The notes beneath the pieces are model-generated. The model saw only the letters and a program-made list of their open reading frames with translations. It did no database searches and was not told where the DNA came from. Both the position numbers and the translations under genes were made by a program. This document shows positions 43,254 to 52,688 of a stretch of DNA of 64,000 nucleotides, piece by piece (within the stretch, counting starts at the first letter, position 1; each line of letters starts with the position of its first letter). This stretch comes from Paracoccus marinaquae (GTDB taxonomy: Bacteria; Pseudomonadota; Alphaproteobacteria; Rhodobacterales; Rhodobacteraceae): positions 1 through 64,000 of the forward strand of contig NZ_JAHKNG010000018.1 in the NCBI RefSeq assembly GCF_018860165.1, read 5' to 3'.

Positions 43254-43919
43254 ATGTTCAACTACAGATTCCAGTGGAAGCAGGCCTGGAACCGTCTGCC
43301 CGAGATGCTGGACGGTGCGCTGATCACCATGCAGGTCGCGATCCTGTCGATGATCCTCGGCATCGTGCTAGCCATCCTGCTGACGCTGTTCCGGCGTTCC
43401 GGCAATCGCGTCCTGTCCGGTGTCGCGACAACCTGGGTCGAGATCGCCCGTAACACGCCGGCACTGTTCCAGATCTACATGGCGCATTTCGGGCTGGCCG
43501 GAATCGGCATCCATCTCAGCCCCTATTCCTCGCTGCTGCTGGGGATCACCTTCAACAATGCGGGCTATCTGGCGGAAAACTTCCGCGGTGCGCTGAAGGC
43601 GATTCCGGACACGCAGCCGCGTGCGGGCCGCTCGCTTGGCATGTCGGACCTGCAGGCCTTCCGCTTCATCGTGCTGCCGCAGATGATCCGCATCTCGTTC
43701 CCGACGATCACCAATCAGATGGTCTGGGCGGTGCTGATGACCTCGCTTGGCGTCACCGTCGGCATGAACATGGATCTCTATGGCGTGACCCAGGATCTGA
43801 ACGCGCTGACCTTCCGCACCTTCGAGCTGTTCGCGATCGCCGCGGTCATCTTCTACGTCATCGTCAAGATCATCCAGGCCGGCGCCTGGCTGATCTCGCG
43901 GCGTCTGTTCCGGTATTGA
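43254..43919 (+). CDS. Amino-acid ABC transporter permease (first)
   Basis: A 221-residue HisM/GlnP-type permease with about five membrane helices. It has the RNTPALFQIYMAHFGLA region and the EAA loop GALKAIPDTQPRAGRSLGMS. With the second permease it forms the channel for the amino acid captured by the upstream binding protein. AAAGGAAGGCGG precedes the ATG. Confidence 0.9.
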   Translation: MFNYRFQWKQAWNRLPEMLDGALITMQVAILSMILGIVLAILLTLFRRSGNRVLSGVATTWVEIARNTPALFQIYMAHFGLAGIGIHLSPYSSLLLGITFNNAGYLAENFRGALKAIPDTQPRAGRSLGMSDLQAFRFIVLPQMIRISFPTITNQMVWAVLMTSLGVTVGMNMDLYGVTQDLNALTFRTFELFAIAAVIFYVIVKIIQAGAWLISRRLFRY

Positions 43920-43931
43920 AGGGGGGTGGCC

Positions 43932-44585
43932 ATGTTCGATACCGCACTGACCGCAAACGACTTCATCTTCCTCGCCAAGGGCGCGGGGATGACCATCTTC
44001 GTGACCGCGATCTCGGTGTTCTTCGGGACGATCCTCGGCATCGTCTTCGGGGTGATCCGCTATCAGCTCGGGCCCTTCTGGTCCGCGCCGCTGATGTTCG
44101 TGCTGGACATCTTCCGCTCGATCCCGCTGCTGATCCAGCTTGTGCTGACCTATGCGTTCCTTGGCACGGTGCTGCGGCTCGGCATGTCGGGGCTGACCGT
44201 CGCCTGCATCGTGCTGACGCTTTACACCTCGGCCTATTGCGCCGAGATCGTGCGCGGCGGGATCGAGGCCGTGCCCCTGACCCTTCGCCGCGCCGCTCGC
44301 TCGCTCGGGATGACCTGGGCGCAGGACATGCGCAGCATCGTGCTGCCGCTGGCCACGCGGGTCGCATTGCCCAGCTGGATCGGGCTGGCACTGGGCGTCA
44401 TGAAGGATTCGGCCCTCGTCTATGTCGTGCAGGTGACCGAGCTTCTGAAATCCACGCAAATCCTGATCACGCGCCTGCAGGAACCGCTGCTGCTGCTGAT
44501 GATCTGCGGCGCGTTCTACTTTGTCATCAGCTTTCCCGTCGCGCGTTTCGGCGGCTATCTGGAAAAACGGTGGTCCAATGATTGA
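43932..44585 (+). CDS. Amino-acid ABC transporter permease (second)
   Basis: A 217-residue HisQ/GlnP-type permease. Hallmarks are FRSIPLLIQLVLTYAFLG and the EAA loop RGGIEAVPLTLRRAARSLGMT. The ATG at 43932 is preceded by GGGGGG. A GTG two codons earlier is the only alternative. Its end overlaps the ATPase gene by eight bases, which indicates coupling. Confidence 0.9.
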   Translation: MFDTALTANDFIFLAKGAGMTIFVTAISVFFGTILGIVFGVIRYQLGPFWSAPLMFVLDIFRSIPLLIQLVLTYAFLGTVLRLGMSGLTVACIVLTLYTSAYCAEIVRGGIEAVPLTLRRAARSLGMTWAQDMRSIVLPLATRVALPSWIGLALGVMKDSALVYVVQVTELLKSTQILITRLQEPLLLLMICGAFYFVISFPVARFGGYLEKRWSND

Positions 44586-45300
44586 GATCGAGAACGTCCG
44601 CAAATCCTTTGGCTCGCTGGAGGTCCTGAAAGGCATCGACCTGACCGTGCCCAGGGGCGAAGTGCTGACGGTGATCGGCGGCTCGGGTTCGGGCAAGTCG
44701 ACGCTGCTGACCTGCATCAACGGGCTTGAGCCGATCAACGCGGGCAGGATCCTCGTCGATGGGACCGAGGTTCACGCCAAGACCACCAACCTCAACAGGC
44801 TGCGCCAGAAGATCGGCATCGTGTTCCAGCAATGGAACGCATTTCCGCATCTGACGGTGAAGGAAAACGTCATGCTGGCGCCGCGCAAGGTGCTGAGGCA
44901 ATCGAAGGCCGAGGCCGAAGAAATGGCGGTCAGGCAACTGACTCATGTCGGGCTGGGCGACAAGCTGGACGTCTATCCCGGCCGTCTTTCGGGGGGTCAG
45001 CAACAGCGCATGGCGATCGCCCGCGCGCTGGCGATGACGCCCGATTACATGCTGTTCGACGAGGTGACCTCGGCGCTTGATCCGCAGCTTGTCGGCGAGG
45101 TGCTGGATACGCTGCGCCTGCTTGCCTCGGAGGGCATGACCATGATCTGCGTGACCCACGAGATGAAATTCGCCCGCGAGGTCTCGGACCGGGTGGCGTT
45201 CTTCCACAAGGGCGTCATGGCCGAGATCGCACCACCGGCCGACCTGTTCGACAATCCGAAGGACCCGGAATTGCAGCGCTTCCTGGCCGCCACGCATTAG
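44578..45300 (+). CDS. Amino-acid ABC transporter ATPase
   Basis: A 240-residue GlnQ/HisP-type ATPase with Walker A GGSGSGKSTLL (about residue 36), Q-loop VFQQWNAFPH, signature LSGGQQQRMAIARALA and Walker B YMLFDEVTSALDP. It completes the transporter. The dehydrogenase gene starts 11 bases after its stop, so uptake and catabolism are co-transcribed. Confidence 0.92.
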   Translation: MIEIENVRKSFGSLEVLKGIDLTVPRGEVLTVIGGSGSGKSTLLTCINGLEPINAGRILVDGTEVHAKTTNLNRLRQKIGIVFQQWNAFPHLTVKENVMLAPRKVLRQSKAEAEEMAVRQLTHVGLGDKLDVYPGRLSGGQQQRMAIARALAMTPDYMLFDEVTSALDPQLVGEVLDTLRLLASEGMTMICVTHEMKFAREVSDRVAFFHKGVMAEIAPPADLFDNPKDPELQRFLAATH

Positions 45301-45311
45301 GACCCGGGGCC

Positions 45312-46538
45312 ATGTCGCAACCCGATGTGATCGTCATTGGCGCCGGGGTCATCGGGCTTTCCGCGGCGCTGGTGCTGCAGGCACGGGGGCTGAAGGTCAC
45401 CGTCCTCGACCGCGAGGGGCCGGCGGCCGGGGCATCGGCCGGAAATGCCGGCGCCTTCGCCTTCAGTGATATCCTGCCTCTGGCGTCGCCCGGCATTCTG
45501 AAGAAGGCGCCAGGATGGCTTCTGGACCCGCTTGGCCCGCTGGCCGTGCCGCCGTCCTATGCCCTGCGCATCGCGCCGTGGATGTACCGCTTCTGGCGCG
45601 CCTGCGCGCCTGCCCGCGTCGCGCATTCGACGACGGTACAGACCGCGCTGATGGATCTGTCGCGCGATGAGCTGGCGCCGTTTCTGGCCGCCACGGGAAC
45701 CCAGGGCATGCTGCGCCGGAACGGCAGCCTGCAACTCTACGAATCCGAGGCCGAGTTCCAGGGCGCCTTGCCCGGCTGGCAGATCCGCGACGATCACGGG
45801 ATCGAGTTCCGGCATCTGAATGCTGCCGGCATCGCCGAATTGCAGCCCGGCCTGTCCCCGCGGTTCGTCCGGGGCACGTTTACCCCGGGCTGGTGCTCGA
45901 TCTCGGATCCGAAGGATTACGTTCTGGCCCTGGCCGCGCGGTTCCGTGCCGCAGGCGGCCAGATCGGGCAGGCCGCGATATCAACGCTGCGGCCCTTGGG
46001 CAACGGCATCGAGGTTGACGGCCAGCGTGCGGGCCATGCCGTCATCGCCGCCGGGGCGTTCTCGCGTCCGCTGGCCCGCGCCCTCGGCGACGACATCCCG
46101 CTTGAGACCGAACGCGGCTATAACACCACCCTGCCACCCGACGCGCTGGACCTGCGCCTGCAGCTTGTCTTCGGCGGGCATGGTTTTGTCGTCTCGAAGC
46201 TGGACAGCGGCATCCGTATCGGCGGCGCGGTGGAACTGGGCGGGCTCGATCTGCCGCCGAACTACAAACGCGCCGAGGCCATGCTGCGCAAGGCGAAATC
46301 CTTCCTGCCCGGCCTGAAGACCGAAGGGGGGCGGCAATGGATGGGGTTTCGCCCCTCGCTGCCCGATACCCTGCCGGTCATCGGCAGGTCCTCGGCCTCG
46401 CCGCATGTGATCTATGCCTTCGGCCATGGTCATCTGGGACTGACACAATCGGCGGGCACGGCGCGTCTTGTCGCCGACCTCGTCACCAGCAGGCCGCCCG
46501 CGATCGACATCGGCCCATTCTCGGCCACGAGGTTCTGA
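45312..46538 (+). CDS. FAD-dependent D-amino-acid dehydrogenase, probable D-hydroxyproline dehydrogenase
   Basis: A 408-residue DAO/DadA-family flavoprotein. The FAD motif VIVIGAGVIGLSAALVLQARG lies at residues 6-26, and the C-terminal WMGFRPSLPDTLPVIG and GHGHLGLTQSAGTA segments are typical. In hydroxyproline pathways such an enzyme oxidises cis-4-hydroxy-D-proline to 1-pyrroline-4-hydroxy-2-carboxylate. The 4-hydroxyproline epimerase gene one base downstream makes this the best reading. A general D-amino-acid or D-proline dehydrogenase is the alternative. Confidence 0.85.
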   Translation: MSQPDVIVIGAGVIGLSAALVLQARGLKVTVLDREGPAAGASAGNAGAFAFSDILPLASPGILKKAPGWLLDPLGPLAVPPSYALRIAPWMYRFWRACAPARVAHSTTVQTALMDLSRDELAPFLAATGTQGMLRRNGSLQLYESEAEFQGALPGWQIRDDHGIEFRHLNAAGIAELQPGLSPRFVRGTFTPGWCSISDPKDYVLALAARFRAAGGQIGQAAISTLRPLGNGIEVDGQRAGHAVIAAGAFSRPLARALGDDIPLETERGYNTTLPPDALDLRLQLVFGGHGFVVSKLDSGIRIGGAVELGGLDLPPNYKRAEAMLRKAKSFLPGLKTEGGRQWMGFRPSLPDTLPVIGRSSASPHVIYAFGHGHLGLTQSAGTARLVADLVTSRPPAIDIGPFSATRF

Positions 46539-46539
46539 C

Positions 46540-47541
46540 ATGACCACCCATACCTTTTCCTGCATCGACGGCCATACCTGCGGCAATCCGGTCCGCCTCG
46601 TCGCCAGCGGCGCCCCCCGGCTGGAGGGCGCGAACATGCTGGAAAGACGCGCCCATTTCCTGCGCGACTTCGACTGGATCCGCACCGGCCTGATGTTCGA
46701 GCCGCGCGGCCATGACATGATGTCGGGCAGCATCCTTTACCCGCCGACACGCCCCGATTGCGACGTCGCCGTACTGTTCATCGAAACCTCGGGCTGCCTC
46801 GCCATGTGCGGGCACGGCACCATCGGCACGATCACCATGGGGATCGAGAATGGGCTTATCCATCCCCGCGAACCCGGCCGCCTGTCGATCGAGACCCCGG
46901 CGGGCAAGGTCGATATCGCCTATCTGCAGCAGGGCCGCTTTGTCGAAGAGGTGCGCCTGACCAACGTCCCCAGCTTTCTTCATGCCGAGGGCCTGACCGC
47001 CGAGGTCGAGGGCCTGGGCGAGATCGTCGTGGATGTCGCCTATGGCGGCAATTTCTACGCCATCGTCGAGCCGCAGAAGAATTTCCGCGACATGGCCGAT
47101 TTCACCGCGGGCCAGTTGATCGGCTTCTCGCCCAGACTGCGCGCCGCGCTGAACGCGAAATACGAGTTTGTCCATCCCGAGCATCCGCAGATCAAGGGGC
47201 TGTCGCATATCCTCTGGACCGGGGCACCGGTGACAGCCGGGGCGCATGCCCGCAACGCCGTCTTCTACGGGGACAAGGCCATCGACCGTTCGCCCTGTGG
47301 GACCGGAACCTCGGCCCGGATGGCACAGCTCTGCGCCAAGGGCAGGCTCAAGGCGGGCGACGAGTTCTGGCACGAAAGCATCATCGGTTCGATCTTCAAG
47401 GGCCGGGTCGAGGCTGAAACACAGGTCGCGGGGCGCAAGGCGATCATCCCCTCCATCGCCGGATGGGCGCGGATGACCGGCTACAACACCATCTTCATCG
47501 ACGAACGCGATCCCTTCGCGCATGGCTTCGTGGTGACATGA
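46540..47541 (+). CDS. 4-hydroxyproline 2-epimerase (proline racemase family)
   Basis: A 333-residue protein with both catalytic cysteines of the family: Cys90 in AMCGHGTIG and Cys253 in [12 protein letters not shown]. The Cys/Cys pair performs two-base inversion at C2, in this context trans-4-hydroxy-L-proline to cis-4-hydroxy-D-proline, feeding the adjacent flavoprotein. Proline racemase itself has the same residues, so the hydroxyproline assignment rests on the neighbours. The ATG follows the preceding stop by one base. The stop overlaps the next ATG (ATGA). Confidence 0.88.
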   Translation: MTTHTFSCIDGHTCGNPVRLVASGAPRLEGANMLERRAHFLRDFDWIRTGLMFEPRGHDMMSGSILYPPTRPDCDVAVLFIETSGCLAMCGHGTIGTITMGIENGLIHPREPGRLSIETPAGKVDIAYLQQGRFVEEVRLTNVPSFLHAEGLTAEVEGLGEIVVDVAYGGNFYAIVEPQKNFRDMADFTAGQLIGFSPRLRAALNAKYEFVHPEHPQIKGLSHILWTGAPVTAGAHARNAVFYGDKAIDRSPCGTGTSARMAQLCAKGRLKAGDEFWHESIIGSIFKGRVEAETQVAGRKAIIPSIAGWARMTGYNTIFIDERDPFAHGFVVT

Positions 47542-49229
47542 CGGCGACCCGCATCCTGCCCGGAACGGCCGAGGGGCCGGTCGCGGCCATGGATCAGGGC
47601 CTCAGCTTCTGGGGCGGGGTCGATCCGGAAACCGCGCGGGTGATCGACATTCATCATCCGGCCCATGGCACGGATCTCGCGGGATCGGTGCTGCTGATGC
47701 CGACCACGCGGGGATCCTGTTCCGGCTCGGGCGTCATTCTGGACATGCTGATCCGCGGCAATGCTCCGGCGGCGGTCATATTTTCGGAACCTGAAGACAC
47801 GCTGACGCTGGGAGGTCTGATCGGGGCCGAGATGTTCGGCACCTGCCTGCCCGTCCTGCGGGTGGCGGCCGCCGATCTCGCCCGCCTGTCGGATGAAGCC
47901 CGCCTGACCATCACCGACGATGCCATCATTGGCGAGAGGGTGAATATCCCCGCCGCGCCCCTGCCCGACGGCGCCCTGACCCTGACCGGGGATGACTGCG
48001 CCATACTTGCGGGGCGCGACGGCGAGGCCGCAGCCCTTGCCATGCGGATCGTCTGTGCCATGGCACGCAATCAGGGTGCGGCCGGCCTGATCGACATCTC
48101 TCGCGGTCATGTCGACGGCTGCATTCTGGCCCATTCCGCAAACCTGATCTTTGCCGAGCGCATGGCCCAGCTTGGCGCCAGGGTGCGGGTGCCGACGACC
48201 ATCAATGCGATATCGGTGGATCGCCGGAACTGGCGGGCACAGGGCGTGCCGCCCCTGTTCGGCGATCAGGCGTCGCGGCTGGCCGATGCCTATACGCGGA
48301 TGGGCTGCCAGCCCAGTTTTACCTGCGCACCCTATCTGCTCGAAGGCCCTCCGGTCCGGGGCGAAGATATCGCCTGGTCGGAATCCAATGCCGTGATCTA
48401 TGCCAATTCCGTCCTTGGCGCCCGCACGCAGAAGCATCCCGACTATCTTGACCTCTGCATCGCCGTGACCGGACGGGCGCCGCTGGCCGGGGTCTATCTG
48501 GACGAAGGGCGAGGCGCGGCACGGGTGCTGGATTTCGACCTGCCGGATGCTTGCGACGATGCGATCTGGCCGCTGGTCGGCTATCTTTCCGGGCTGGCGT
48601 CGCCGGACAGGATCCCGCTGCTGCGCGGGCTTGCGGCGCAGGCGCCAACCGCCGACGACCTGAAGGCCCTTTGCGCGGCCTTCGGCACGACCTCGGCGGC
48701 GCCCATGCTGCATGTCGAGGGCGTGACCCCCGAAGCGGCCGGCGCGGCCCTCAACGATGCCGATCTTCGGCATATCGGGCCTGCCGATTTCGCGCGGGCG
48801 TGGCACGATCTGAACCGGGGGCCGGGGCAGGTGGATCTGATCGCCATCGGCAGCCCCCATGCGTCGGCCATGGAATGTCGATCGCTGGCCCGCCTGCTGG
48901 CGGGGCGGTCGGTGCGGATCGCGACGATCGTCACCACGGGTCGCGGCACGATCGCGGAGCTGACGGACGATGGAACGATGGCATTTCTGACAACTGCCGG
49001 GGTGCAGATCGTCCCCGACCTCTGCTGGTGCTCGATCACCGAGCCGGTCTTTCCGCCTGCCACCCGCACGGTAATGACAAACTCGGGCAAATACGCCCAT
49101 TACGGTCCCGGCCTGTCGGGACGCGCGCTGCGCTTTGGCAGCCTCTCCGATTGCGTGGAGGCTGCCGTGACAGGCCATGCTCCGGCCGGGCGCCCGGTCT
49201 GGCTGGCGCGGCATATCGCCGATATCTGA
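47538..49229 (+). CDS. Fused AcnX-type cis-3-hydroxy-L-proline dehydratase
   Basis: A 563-residue protein uniting the two parts of the aconitase-X family. The small swivelling domain (about residues 1-140) has [23 protein letters not shown]. The large domain (about 165-560) has [40 protein letters not shown] and FTTSGKY-like [13 protein letters not shown]. Characterised bacterial members dehydrate cis-3-hydroxy-L-proline to 1-pyrroline-2-carboxylate using an iron-sulfur cluster, and candidate cysteine ligands are present. Location between two proline-racemase paralogues supports this. Start ATG 47538 overlaps the previous stop. Confidence 0.85.
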   Translation: MTATRILPGTAEGPVAAMDQGLSFWGGVDPETARVIDIHHPAHGTDLAGSVLLMPTTRGSCSGSGVILDMLIRGNAPAAVIFSEPEDTLTLGGLIGAEMFGTCLPVLRVAAADLARLSDEARLTITDDAIIGERVNIPAAPLPDGALTLTGDDCAILAGRDGEAAALAMRIVCAMARNQGAAGLIDISRGHVDGCILAHSANLIFAERMAQLGARVRVPTTINAISVDRRNWRAQGVPPLFGDQASRLADAYTRMGCQPSFTCAPYLLEGPPVRGEDIAWSESNAVIYANSVLGARTQKHPDYLDLCIAVTGRAPLAGVYLDEGRGAARVLDFDLPDACDDAIWPLVGYLSGLASPDRIPLLRGLAAQAPTADDLKALCAAFGTTSAAPMLHVEGVTPEAAGAALNDADLRHIGPADFARAWHDLNRGPGQVDLIAIGSPHASAMECRSLARLLAGRSVRIATIVTTGRGTIAELTDDGTMAFLTTAGVQIVPDLCWCSITEPVFPPATRTVMTNSGKYAHYGPGLSGRALRFGSLSDCVEAAVTGHAPAGRPVWLARHIADI

Positions 49230-49244
49230 ACGAGGGGGCACATC

Positions 49245-50273
49245 ATGCGCAGCAGACAGACCGTCCATATCATCTCTGCCCATGCCGAGGGCGAGGTCGG
49301 CGATGTCATCGTCGGCGGCGTCTTGCCTCCGCCGGGAGAGACGATCTGGGAACAGTCCCGCTGGATCGCCCGCGATGACCGCCTGCGCAACTTCGTGCTG
49401 AACGAGCCGCGCGGCGGTGTCTTTCGTCATGTCAACCTGCTGGTCCCGCCCAAACACCCCGAGGCCGACGCCGCGTTCATCATCATGGAGCCCGAGGATA
49501 CGCCGCCCATGTCCGGCTCGAACTCCATCTGCGTGTCGACCGTGCTTTTGGATGGCGGGCTGATCCCGATGGTCGAGCCCGAGACGCATATGGTGCTGGA
49601 GGCACCGGGCGGGCTGGTGCGGGTCCGGGCCGAATGCCGCGACGGAAAGGCGCAGCGGATATTCGTCCAGAACCTGCCCAGCTTTGCCGGTCTGTTGGAT
49701 CAGGCGCTGGAGGTCGAGGGGATCGGCACCCTGACCGTCGATACGGCCTTCGGCGGCGACAGTTTCGTCGTGGTCGACCCCGCCGCCATGGGCTTTGCGA
49801 TGACCCCGGATGAGGCCCATGACATCGCCCGCCTCGGCGTCCGGATCAGCAATGCCGCGAACGAACAACTGCAGTTCCGTCACCCGACGCTGCCGGACTG
49901 GACGCATTTCAGCTTCTGCCTGTTCGGCGGCCCGCTGCGGCGCGACGAGACCGGGCTGCGGGTCAAGGCGGCGGTGGCGATCCGGCCGGGCAAGGTCGAC
50001 CGCTCGCCCACCGGCACGGCGCTGTCGGCCCGGATGGCGCTGCTGCATGCGCGGGGCCAGATGACAAAGGCCGATCACCTGACGGCGGTTTCGCTGATCG
50101 GCTCGACCTTTGGCGGCCGGATCCTCGGCACCACGACCGTCGGGGACAGGCCCGCGATCCTGCCGGAAATCTCGGGGCGGGGCTGGATCACCGGCATCCA
50201 TCAGCACATGCTGGACCCGGACGATCCATGGCCCGAGGGCTATCGGATGAGTGACACCTGGGGCGCACGCTAG
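49245..50273 (+). CDS. Proline-racemase-family paralogue with Ser/Thr active site
   Basis: A 342-residue homologue of the epimerase encoded at 46540. The catalytic positions differ: Ser90 in PMSGSNSIC replaces the first cysteine, and Thr256 in [12 protein letters not shown] replaces the second. In the family Cys/Cys epimerises, and Cys/Thr is typical of trans-3-hydroxy-L-proline dehydratase. Ser/Thr is a combination I do not associate with a fixed activity. A dehydratase or epimerase for 3-hydroxyproline is the most reasonable guess given the AcnX gene next door. GAGGGGGC lies before the ATG. Confidence 0.8.
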   Translation: MRSRQTVHIISAHAEGEVGDVIVGGVLPPPGETIWEQSRWIARDDRLRNFVLNEPRGGVFRHVNLLVPPKHPEADAAFIIMEPEDTPPMSGSNSICVSTVLLDGGLIPMVEPETHMVLEAPGGLVRVRAECRDGKAQRIFVQNLPSFAGLLDQALEVEGIGTLTVDTAFGGDSFVVVDPAAMGFAMTPDEAHDIARLGVRISNAANEQLQFRHPTLPDWTHFSFCLFGGPLRRDETGLRVKAAVAIRPGKVDRSPTGTALSARMALLHARGQMTKADHLTAVSLIGSTFGGRILGTTTVGDRPAILPEISGRGWITGIHQHMLDPDDPWPEGYRMSDTWGAR

Positions 50274-50347
50274 CCGGCAGATGCCGTGACAGCGTTGATC
50301 CTTTGCCGCCTGGCCAATATTCAGGCCGCGGATTGTGAGGGCACGAT

Positions 50348-51052
50348 ATGACCAAGACCAGCGACACGGCCGCCCCCGAGCGCAAACGCGGTGAAGGCGT
50401 CAGATTCGTCTATGAGATCCTGCGCGACGATATCCTGAACCTCGCGCTTCCGCCCGGAAGCCCGGTTGACGAGATCCAGCTGGCCGAACGGCTGTCGATG
50501 TCCCGCACCCCGATCCGCGAGGCGCTGGTGCGGCTTGCCGGCGAGGGGCTGGTGACGACCCTGCCCAACCGCTCGACCGTGGTGGCGAATATCGACTTTC
50601 TGAACCTGCATCATTTTTTCGATGCCATGACGCTGATGTATCGCGTCACCACCCGGCTTGCGGCCGAATATCGTACCGACGGCGATCTTGCCGTGATCCG
50701 CAACCATCAGGCGGCCTTCGCGCGCGCGGTCGAGGCGCAGGACGCGCTGGCAATGATCGCCACCAATCGCGATCTGCACGCCGCCATCGCCGAGGCCGGG
50801 CGGAATCCCTATTATGTCAGCCTGTTCGGCCGGCTGCTGGATGAAGGCCGGCGGCTGCTGCGGATCTATTACCTGTCCTTCGACGACCGCCTGCCCCGCC
50901 GCTATGTCGATGAGCATGAGGATATCATTGCCGCGATCGAAGCCCGCGACATCGCGGCGGCCGACCGGCTTGCAAGCCAGCACGCGGATCAGATCGTCGC
51001 CCAGCTTCAGCGCCTGATCGCCGAGGACCGCCGCCGTCCGGTCACACTCTGA
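50348..51052 (+). CDS. GntR-family (FCD domain) regulator of the hydroxyproline genes
   Basis: A 234-residue regulator with a winged helix-turn-helix (about residues 15-80, VDEIQLAERLSMSRTPIREALVRL) and an FCD sensor domain containing NRDLHAAIAEAGRNPYY. It lies between the epimerase genes and the deaminase gene, all co-directional, and most likely represses this cluster in the absence of hydroxyproline. Candidate operators are the palindromes at 42265-42292 and 51112-51132. The ATG is preceded by TGAGGGCACG. Confidence 0.88.
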   Translation: MTKTSDTAAPERKRGEGVRFVYEILRDDILNLALPPGSPVDEIQLAERLSMSRTPIREALVRLAGEGLVTTLPNRSTVVANIDFLNLHHFFDAMTLMYRVTTRLAAEYRTDGDLAVIRNHQAAFARAVEAQDALAMIATNRDLHAAIAEAGRNPYYVSLFGRLLDEGRRLLRIYYLSFDDRLPRRYVDEHEDIIAAIEARDIAAADRLASQHADQIVAQLQRLIAEDRRRPVTL

Positions 51053-51111
51053 GAGGCGATGACCCTGCCTGATGAAATCAGCCCGGCGACGCGCAAAATT
51101 ATGTCGACAAA

Positions 51112-51132
51112 CAAAATGCACAGTGTATTTTG
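51112..51132 (+). promoter_or_regulatory. Inverted repeat upstream of the DapA-family gene
   Basis: CAAAAT at 51112-51117 pairs with ATTTTG at 51127-51132 around a nine-base spacer, in a short AT-rich island just after the GntR stop. It suggests a separate promoter with a regulator site for the gene starting at 51178. Confidence 0.5.
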
Positions 51133-51177
51133 CATCTGACCGCCGCGCTTCATCCGCCCCATGACAGGAGAGGTTCC

Positions 51178-52140
51178 ATGACCGCCAAGATCTTTTCCGG
51201 AACGATTCCGGCCCTGATGACGCCCTGCAAGGCCGACCGCACCCCTGATTTTGACGCGCTTGTGCGCGAGGGACAGATGCTGATCGAGGCCGGCATGTCG
51301 GCCGTGGTCTATTGCGGGTCGATGGGGGACTGGCCGCTGCTGACCGATGCCGAACGCATGGAAGGGGTCGCGCGGCTGGTAGGTGCCGGCATTCCGGTCA
51401 TCGTCGGAACCGGCGCCGTGAACACCAGACTGGCCGTCGCGCATGCGACGCACGCCCGGGAGGTCGGCGCGCAGGGGCTGATGGTGATCCCGCGCGTCCT
51501 GTCGCGCGGGCCATCGCTCGAGGCACAGCGCAACCATTTCAAGGCCATCCTCGCCGCCGCGCCGGATCTGCCGGCGGTGATCTACAACAGCCCCTATTAC
51601 GGCTTCGCCACGCGCGCCGACCTGTTCTTCGCCCTGCGCGCCGAACATCCCAATCTGGTCGGCTTCAAGGAATTCGGCGGCAAGGAAGACATGAGCTATG
51701 CCGCCGAAAACATCACCAGCCGCGATGACGAGGTCTCGCTGATGATCGGTGTGGATACCGGCGTCTATCATGGCTTCGTCAACTGCGGGGCGACCGGCGC
51801 CATTACCGGCATCGGCTGCGTGCTGCCGAAGGAAGTCCTGCATCTGGTCGCGCTGTGCCGGGCGGCGGCGGCCGGCGATGTCGAGGCCCGCGCCCGCGCA
51901 AGGGAACTGGAAGAGGCACTGACCGTCCTGTCGACTTTCGATGAAGGGCCGAACCTGGTCCTGTATTTCAAGCATCTGATGGTCCTGAAGGGGTATCCGG
52001 AATTCACCCTGCACTTCAATCCGACAGACGCCCTGAACGAAAGCCAGCGCGGTTTCGTCGAGGCGCAGCTGAAGCTTTTCGATACCTGGTATGCGGAATG
52101 GTCGAAACGACCTGGCGCGGTACAGAAATACGCAGCCTAG
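51178..52140 (+). CDS. DapA-family lyase, probable 1-pyrroline-4-hydroxy-2-carboxylate deaminase
   Basis: A 320-residue TIM-barrel of the dihydrodipicolinate synthase family. The Schiff-base lysine is in LVGFKEFGGK, the tyrosine in AVIYNSPYYG, and the N-terminal GTIPALMTPCKADRTPDF is typical. In the trans-4-hydroxyproline pathway a member of this family deaminates 1-pyrroline-4-hydroxy-2-carboxylate to 2-oxoglutarate semialdehyde, following the epimerase and D-hydroxyproline dehydrogenase present upstream. The semialdehyde dehydrogenase that would finish the route is not in the window. CAGGAGAGG precedes the ATG. Confidence 0.85.
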   Translation: MTAKIFSGTIPALMTPCKADRTPDFDALVREGQMLIEAGMSAVVYCGSMGDWPLLTDAERMEGVARLVGAGIPVIVGTGAVNTRLAVAHATHAREVGAQGLMVIPRVLSRGPSLEAQRNHFKAILAAAPDLPAVIYNSPYYGFATRADLFFALRAEHPNLVGFKEFGGKEDMSYAAENITSRDDEVSLMIGVDTGVYHGFVNCGATGAITGIGCVLPKEVLHLVALCRAAAAGDVEARARARELEEALTVLSTFDEGPNLVLYFKHLMVLKGYPEFTLHFNPTDALNESQRGFVEAQLKLFDTWYAEWSKRPGAVQKYAA

Positions 52141-52149
52141 CCGGCTGCC

Positions 52150-52177
52150 GATCCCGCCCGCGATGCAGGGCGGGATC
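52150..52177 (+). terminator. Perfect 10-bp hairpin after the hydroxyproline cluster
   Basis: GATCCCGCCC at 52150-52159 pairs with GGGCGGGATC at 52168-52177 around an eight-base loop, nine bases after the last stop. There is no T-tract, but its strength and position suggest transcription ends or pauses here. Confidence 0.6.
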
Positions 52178-52270
52178 GCTTGGCCGCGATCGACGGCGCG
52201 TCGCATCGGGCCGTTTCGCGAGACGCGCTGCCGCGGGGTCGGTGTTTCATCCTGACCCGCCGATGCAGAT

Positions 52271-52287
52271 TGTCAGCGAAATGTCAG
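52271..52287 (+). promoter_or_regulatory. TGTCAG direct repeat upstream of the PepSY/two-component operon
   Basis: TGTCAGCGAAATGTCAG holds two copies of TGTCAG with an 11-base period, the geometry bound by OmpR/PhoP-type response-regulator dimers on one DNA face. A third partial copy (AGTCAG) follows at 52300. The repeat ends 23 bases before the ATG at 52311. A near-identical repeat occurs at 55522, so the regulator encoded here is the likely binder (autoregulation). Confidence 0.55.
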
Positions 52288-52310
52288 CCAAGGCGGGATA
52301 GTCAGGAAGG

Positions 52311-52655
52311 ATGTTCACCCGCGCCCTTCTACTGAACTGCCTGCTGTTTCATGCGATTGCGGCCCCGGCGCAGTCGCAGGTCGCCGCAATGCCGCCGCTG
52401 GAACCCGAGGATGGGCTGGACGCAGGCTCTGCGCGGGCGGCGGTGCTGGAGGGCAGAATCCTTCCGCTGGACCAGATCCTCGATATCCTGCGTGCCGGTT
52501 TTGAAGGCGAGATCATTGAGATCCAGCTTGAATACGAGGATGATGAACTTGCCTACGAATTCGATCTTGTCAGCCCCGAGGGCCGCGTCTTCGAGGTCGA
52601 GATCGACGCCCGGACCGGGGCGATCATCGAGGTCGAGGATGAAGAGGATGACTGA
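52311..52655 (+). CDS. Exported PepSY-domain protein
   Basis: A 114-residue protein with signal peptide (hydrophobic core about residues 4-19, cleavage near AQSQ) and one PepSY domain. The domain contains ILDILRAGFEGEIIEIQLEYEDDELAYEF and DARTGAIIEVEDEEDD, the latter very acidic. PepSY proteins are often encoded just before a PhoP/PhoQ-like pair and may inhibit proteases or bind metal ions for the sensor. The ribosome-binding site AGGAAGG is unusually close to the ATG. The response-regulator gene begins 33 bases downstream. Confidence 0.8.
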   Translation: MFTRALLLNCLLFHAIAAPAQSQVAAMPPLEPEDGLDAGSARAAVLEGRILPLDQILDILRAGFEGEIIEIQLEYEDDELAYEFDLVSPEGRVFEVEIDARTGAIIEVEDEEDD

Positions 52656-52688
52656 CCCTGCCCGAAGACCGACGAAAAGCCTGCCGCG

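Noticed and set aside
47481-50207. 908-codon minus-strand frame across AcnX and the racemase paralogue
   Set aside because: Shadow of two well-supported plus-strand genes; composition rich in Arg, Gln, His and Gly without domain features.
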